Origin: Beijerinckiaceae bacterium
GTDB lineage: Bacteria; Pseudomonadota; Alphaproteobacteria; Rhizobiales; Beijerinckiaceae
Assembly: GCA_027346205.1 (NCBI GenBank)
Contig: DAIESR010000246.1
Location: forward strand, 1 to 6,276
Length of the DNA: 6,276 nucleotides
Reading direction: 5' to 3'
The number at the start of each line of letters is the position of its first letter. The stretch's first letter is position 1. The notes beneath the pieces are model-generated. The model was not told where the DNA came from, did no database searches, and saw only the letters and a list, made by a program, of their open reading frames with translations. This document shows positions 4,397 through 6,276 of the stretch, piece after piece. The position numbers and the translations under genes are program-made.

Positions 4397-5982
4397 TGCG
4401 GCGCGACCATCTCAGTGCTTTGCGCGAAGAGAGACGGAAGATGCGTCTCATACCAGCCGCGCAGTTCCGCCAAGTGTGGATGGGCCAGGTCCTTCACCAA
4501 ATATCTTTCGATCCGCGGCAGATGCGCGAGATAGTGCGGCTTGTGATCGCGCTTGTCGAGGCGGGCGAAAATGCCGAGGATCTTGGTCGCGCGCTGCGCG
4601 CCGAGAACGGCATAGGCGCTGGCAAAGCCCGCCATATCGAAATGCGTGGTGTCGAAATGGGTGTTGGCCGCCTGGCGCAATTGCGCATAATGGCCGAGCA
4701 GCCGCAGTTCCATCTCGTCCGGCACATCAATGCGCGCATCCTGCAACAGAGATACGACATCATAGGCAGGGTGGCCGAGCACGCAATCCTGGAAATCGAT
4801 CATGCCGATCCGGGCGATGCCGGTGCGTTCGGCGAGCCAAAGCAGGTTCGGCGAATGATAGTCGCGCAAAGTCCAGGTCGGGACCGCCGCGACAATGTCG
4901 CGTAGCGCATACCGCCAGAGATTGACGAATGTGGCCTTGGCGCCCGAGGTCAGCGTCGTATGCGCAACATGCGGCACATACCAATCGAGCAGCAATTCGA
5001 CCTCTATGGTCAGCGCGTCCGTGTCGTAGGGCGGGATGCGATAGGTCAGCTGATCGTCGATTGGCAGCGTATCGGGCAGAGGAGAATGGTGCAGATGCGC
5101 GAGCGCTGCGACCGCCTCGGCATAGCGTTCGAGGATGATGCCCTCATCACTGACGACGCCCTCGACGCCGAAATCCTCGAGCACGGCGACGCCGGCTGAG
5201 CGATCGAGCGCGAGAATCTCCGGCGCGGAAAGTCCGGCGGCGCGCAAGCCTTTGTCGATCGCGGCGAAAGCCGAGATGTCCTCGGCGAGATGCGCGAGCG
5301 CGCTATAAGACTTGCCGGCGCGCAGGGGCGGGCCATCGGCGCGCGGCGGCGAGATCATGAGAATCGCCGTGGTGCCATCCGGCTTGCGCAGCCTTTCATA
5401 AGCGCGCGTGGAGGCATCCCCCTGCATGGGAATGCGCGTTGCCTCGTGCCAGCCAGCGTTGCCGAGAAGCCTATCGATCGCATGGACGAGCTTCAACCGC
5501 GGTGCGAGCGCACCGATGCCCGTCAGGGTCGCGGTGCGATAATCGGGGCCGCGGGCTGGATCGATGGCGAAAGCAATATCGAGCCGATCGGCATTCAAAT
5601 AGGGGCCGGCGCGCTCCGGCCATTCGACGATGACAAGCGCGCCTTCCGACGCTTCGTCCCAGCCGAGTTGGGCAAGCTCTTCGGGCCGCGCGATTCGATA
5701 GAGATCGGCATGTACGACAGGATAGCCACCGCTTTCATAAACCTGCATCAAAGTGAAGGTTGGGCTCGGCACTTCGAGATCGGGATCGCGCATCAGCGCG
5801 CGGATGAGCGCCCGCGCAAAGGTCGTCTTTCCAGCGCCGAGGTCGCCGGACAAGGTCACGAGATCGTTCGGTCCGACCCAGCCCGTGACCTCCGCGGCGA
5901 GCGCGATGGTTGCTGTCTCGTCGGCAAGCTCGAGCCGCCACCTGACCTCTTGATCTGCTGCCTGCGGCGCCGGAGCCGCCAT
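4393..5982 (-). CDS. tsaE-amgK: bifunctional TsaE (t6A ATPase) / AmgK-type sugar kinase fusion (529 residues)
   Basis: Residues about 15-150 are TsaE (YjeE), the P-loop ATPase that drives the TsaBDE complex making t6A37 in ANN-reading tRNAs. The Walker A is GDLGAGKTT (46-54), with SPTFTL (73-78), HADLYR (91-96) and IVEWPER (118-124), all family hallmarks. Residues about 178-525 are an aminoglycoside-phosphotransferase-fold kinase of the AmgK type, which phosphorylates the anomeric position of MurNAc/GlcNAc. It shows MQGDASTRAYERL (186-198), ILMISPP (207-213), VLEDFG (267-272), catalytic LRDYHSPN (372-379, Asp374) and metal-binding IDFQDCVLGHPAYDVVSLLQ (395-414, Asp396). ATG 5982-5980 has AAGGA at eight bases. 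The frame is unbroken, so the fusion is real and not a sequencing join. Such TsaE/phosphotransferase fusions are known in Alphaproteobacteria. The next gene, murU, overlaps by four bases and supplies the following pathway step. Confidence 0.92.
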   Translation of the reverse strand: MAAPAPQAADQEVRWRLELADETATIALAAEVTGWVGPNDLVTLSGDLGAGKTTFARALIRALMRDPDLEVPSPTFTLMQVYESGGYPVVHADLYRIARPEELAQLGWDEASEGALVIVEWPERAGPYLNADRLDIAFAIDPARGPDYRTATLTGIGALAPRLKLVHAIDRLLGNAGWHEATRIPMQGDASTRAYERLRKPDGTTAILMISPPRADGPPLRAGKSYSALAHLAEDISAFAAIDKGLRAAGLSAPEILALDRSAGVAVLEDFGVEGVVSDEGIILERYAEAVAALAHLHHSPLPDTLPIDDQLTYRIPPYDTDALTIEVELLLDWYVPHVAHTTLTSGAKATFVNLWRYALRDIVAAVPTWTLRDYHSPNLLWLAERTGIARIGMIDFQDCVLGHPAYDVVSLLQDARIDVPDEMELRLLGHYAQLRQAANTHFDTTHFDMAGFASAYAVLGAQRATKILGIFARLDKRDHKPHYLAHLPRIERYLVKDLAHPHLAELRGWYETHLPSLFAQSTEMVAPQ

Positions 5983-6276
5983 TCCTGGCTTCCTTTTTTT
6001 CGTGGCTGAGGGCCGCCAAATCTCTCAGCGCCATGGCATGAGATCGAATTGCAGCTGCACCTTAAACCTTTGGTTTGACGTAGGCGTTCTTCGAACTGCG
6101 CCAAGTCTCCGAAGCTATGCTCTATCCCTATGAAGCAAAGCCGATTCGTCCCGACCATGTGGATCGTTTTTTGGCATATCGACGATAACCGATGTGCTGA
6201 GAATGCGATTCCATATGATCGGGATCGGCTCTAGCCTCGCTTCTCGAAAATCCCGCCGGAATCCTTTCATGACGCC
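5983..6276. other. non-coding upstream region with possible half of an extragenic repeat
   Basis: I see no convincing gene here. GCTGAG (6005-6010) and CTCAGC (6024-6029) form a small hairpin in the leader of the tsaE-amgK transcript. The stretch at about 6207-6234 (ATTCCATATGATC, then GGGATCGGCTCTAG) has the CTCTAG end and CATATG core I associate with Rhizobiales extragenic repeats, but its other half is not evident. A minus-strand frame (stop TAG 6117-6115) stays open to the window edge for 53 codons. It runs through this repeat-like stretch and is most likely fortuitous. The promoter of tsaE-amgK is expected here but I cannot place it. Confidence 0.35.

Noticed and set aside
3827..4534. 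Long plus-strand open frame (235 residues)
   Set aside because: It lies antisense to murU and amgK, both with clear family motifs; it is a by-product of high-GC coding on the other strand.
5290..6009. Long plus-strand open frame (239 residues)
   Set aside because: Antisense to the TsaE domain and the start of the kinase; no protein-like motifs and no ribosome binding site.
6005..6034. Possible short leader peptide or attenuator before tsaE-amgK
   Set aside because: The stem is only six pairs with a 13-base loop, and the short frame starting at 6034 lacks a ribosome binding site.
6115..6270. Minus-strand frame (MKGFRRDFREARLEPIPIIW...) open to the window edge
   Set aside because: It passes through repeat-like sequence, is unrecognisable as a family, and only 53 codons can be seen; it may be a gene tail but I cannot support it.
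1..6276. CRISPR array, insertion sequence, integrase or phage genes
   Set aside because: No regularly spaced repeats, transposase or integrase motifs, or terminal inverted repeats with target duplications were seen on either strand.

Overview
The window looks like chromosomal DNA of an alphaproteobacterium of the order Rhizobiales (Hyphomicrobiales), probably near the Beijerinckiaceae/Methylocystaceae. The reasons are high-GC coding in the right half, a TsaE/aminoglycoside-phosphotransferase fusion followed by a MurU-type nucleotidyltransferase, a Zur of alphaproteobacterial type, and an extragenic palindromic repeat with TAGAGCGGGATG ends. The taxonomic call is an inference from family knowledge, not from a search.

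Left part (1-1360): a divergent tRNA-like gene on the minus strand sits among four strong hairpins. It is followed by a plus-strand gene for a 315-residue protein of unknown function with a predicted winged-helix start. Its base composition is visibly lower in GC than the right half, which suggests accessory DNA.

Middle part (1361-2763): a cluster of small minus-strand genes of unknown function (110, 92 and 72 residues). A decayed second copy of the 92-residue gene lies exactly 560 bases away, and a double palindrome lies between the two copies. The 110-residue protein resembles a small stand-alone WYL-like protein.

Right part (2764-6276): core genes. zur (minus) and cutA (plus) are divergent, linking zinc-responsive repression with a metal-tolerance trimer protein. 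cutA converges on murU with a 7-base gap. murU and the upstream tsaE-amgK fusion form a translationally coupled pair (GTGA overlap). AmgK and MurU are successive steps of the MurNAc salvage route that bypasses de novo UDP-MurNAc synthesis. TsaE is the ATPase of the t6A tRNA-modification complex. The last 294 bases upstream of the fusion hold a leader region and what looks like half of another extragenic repeat.

No CRISPR array, insertion sequence, transposase, integrase or rRNA is visible. The most unusual items are the noncanonical tRNA-like gene with its hairpins, the intact/decayed duplicate of the 92-residue gene at the palindromic repeat, and the fused tRNA-modification/cell-wall-recycling enzyme.
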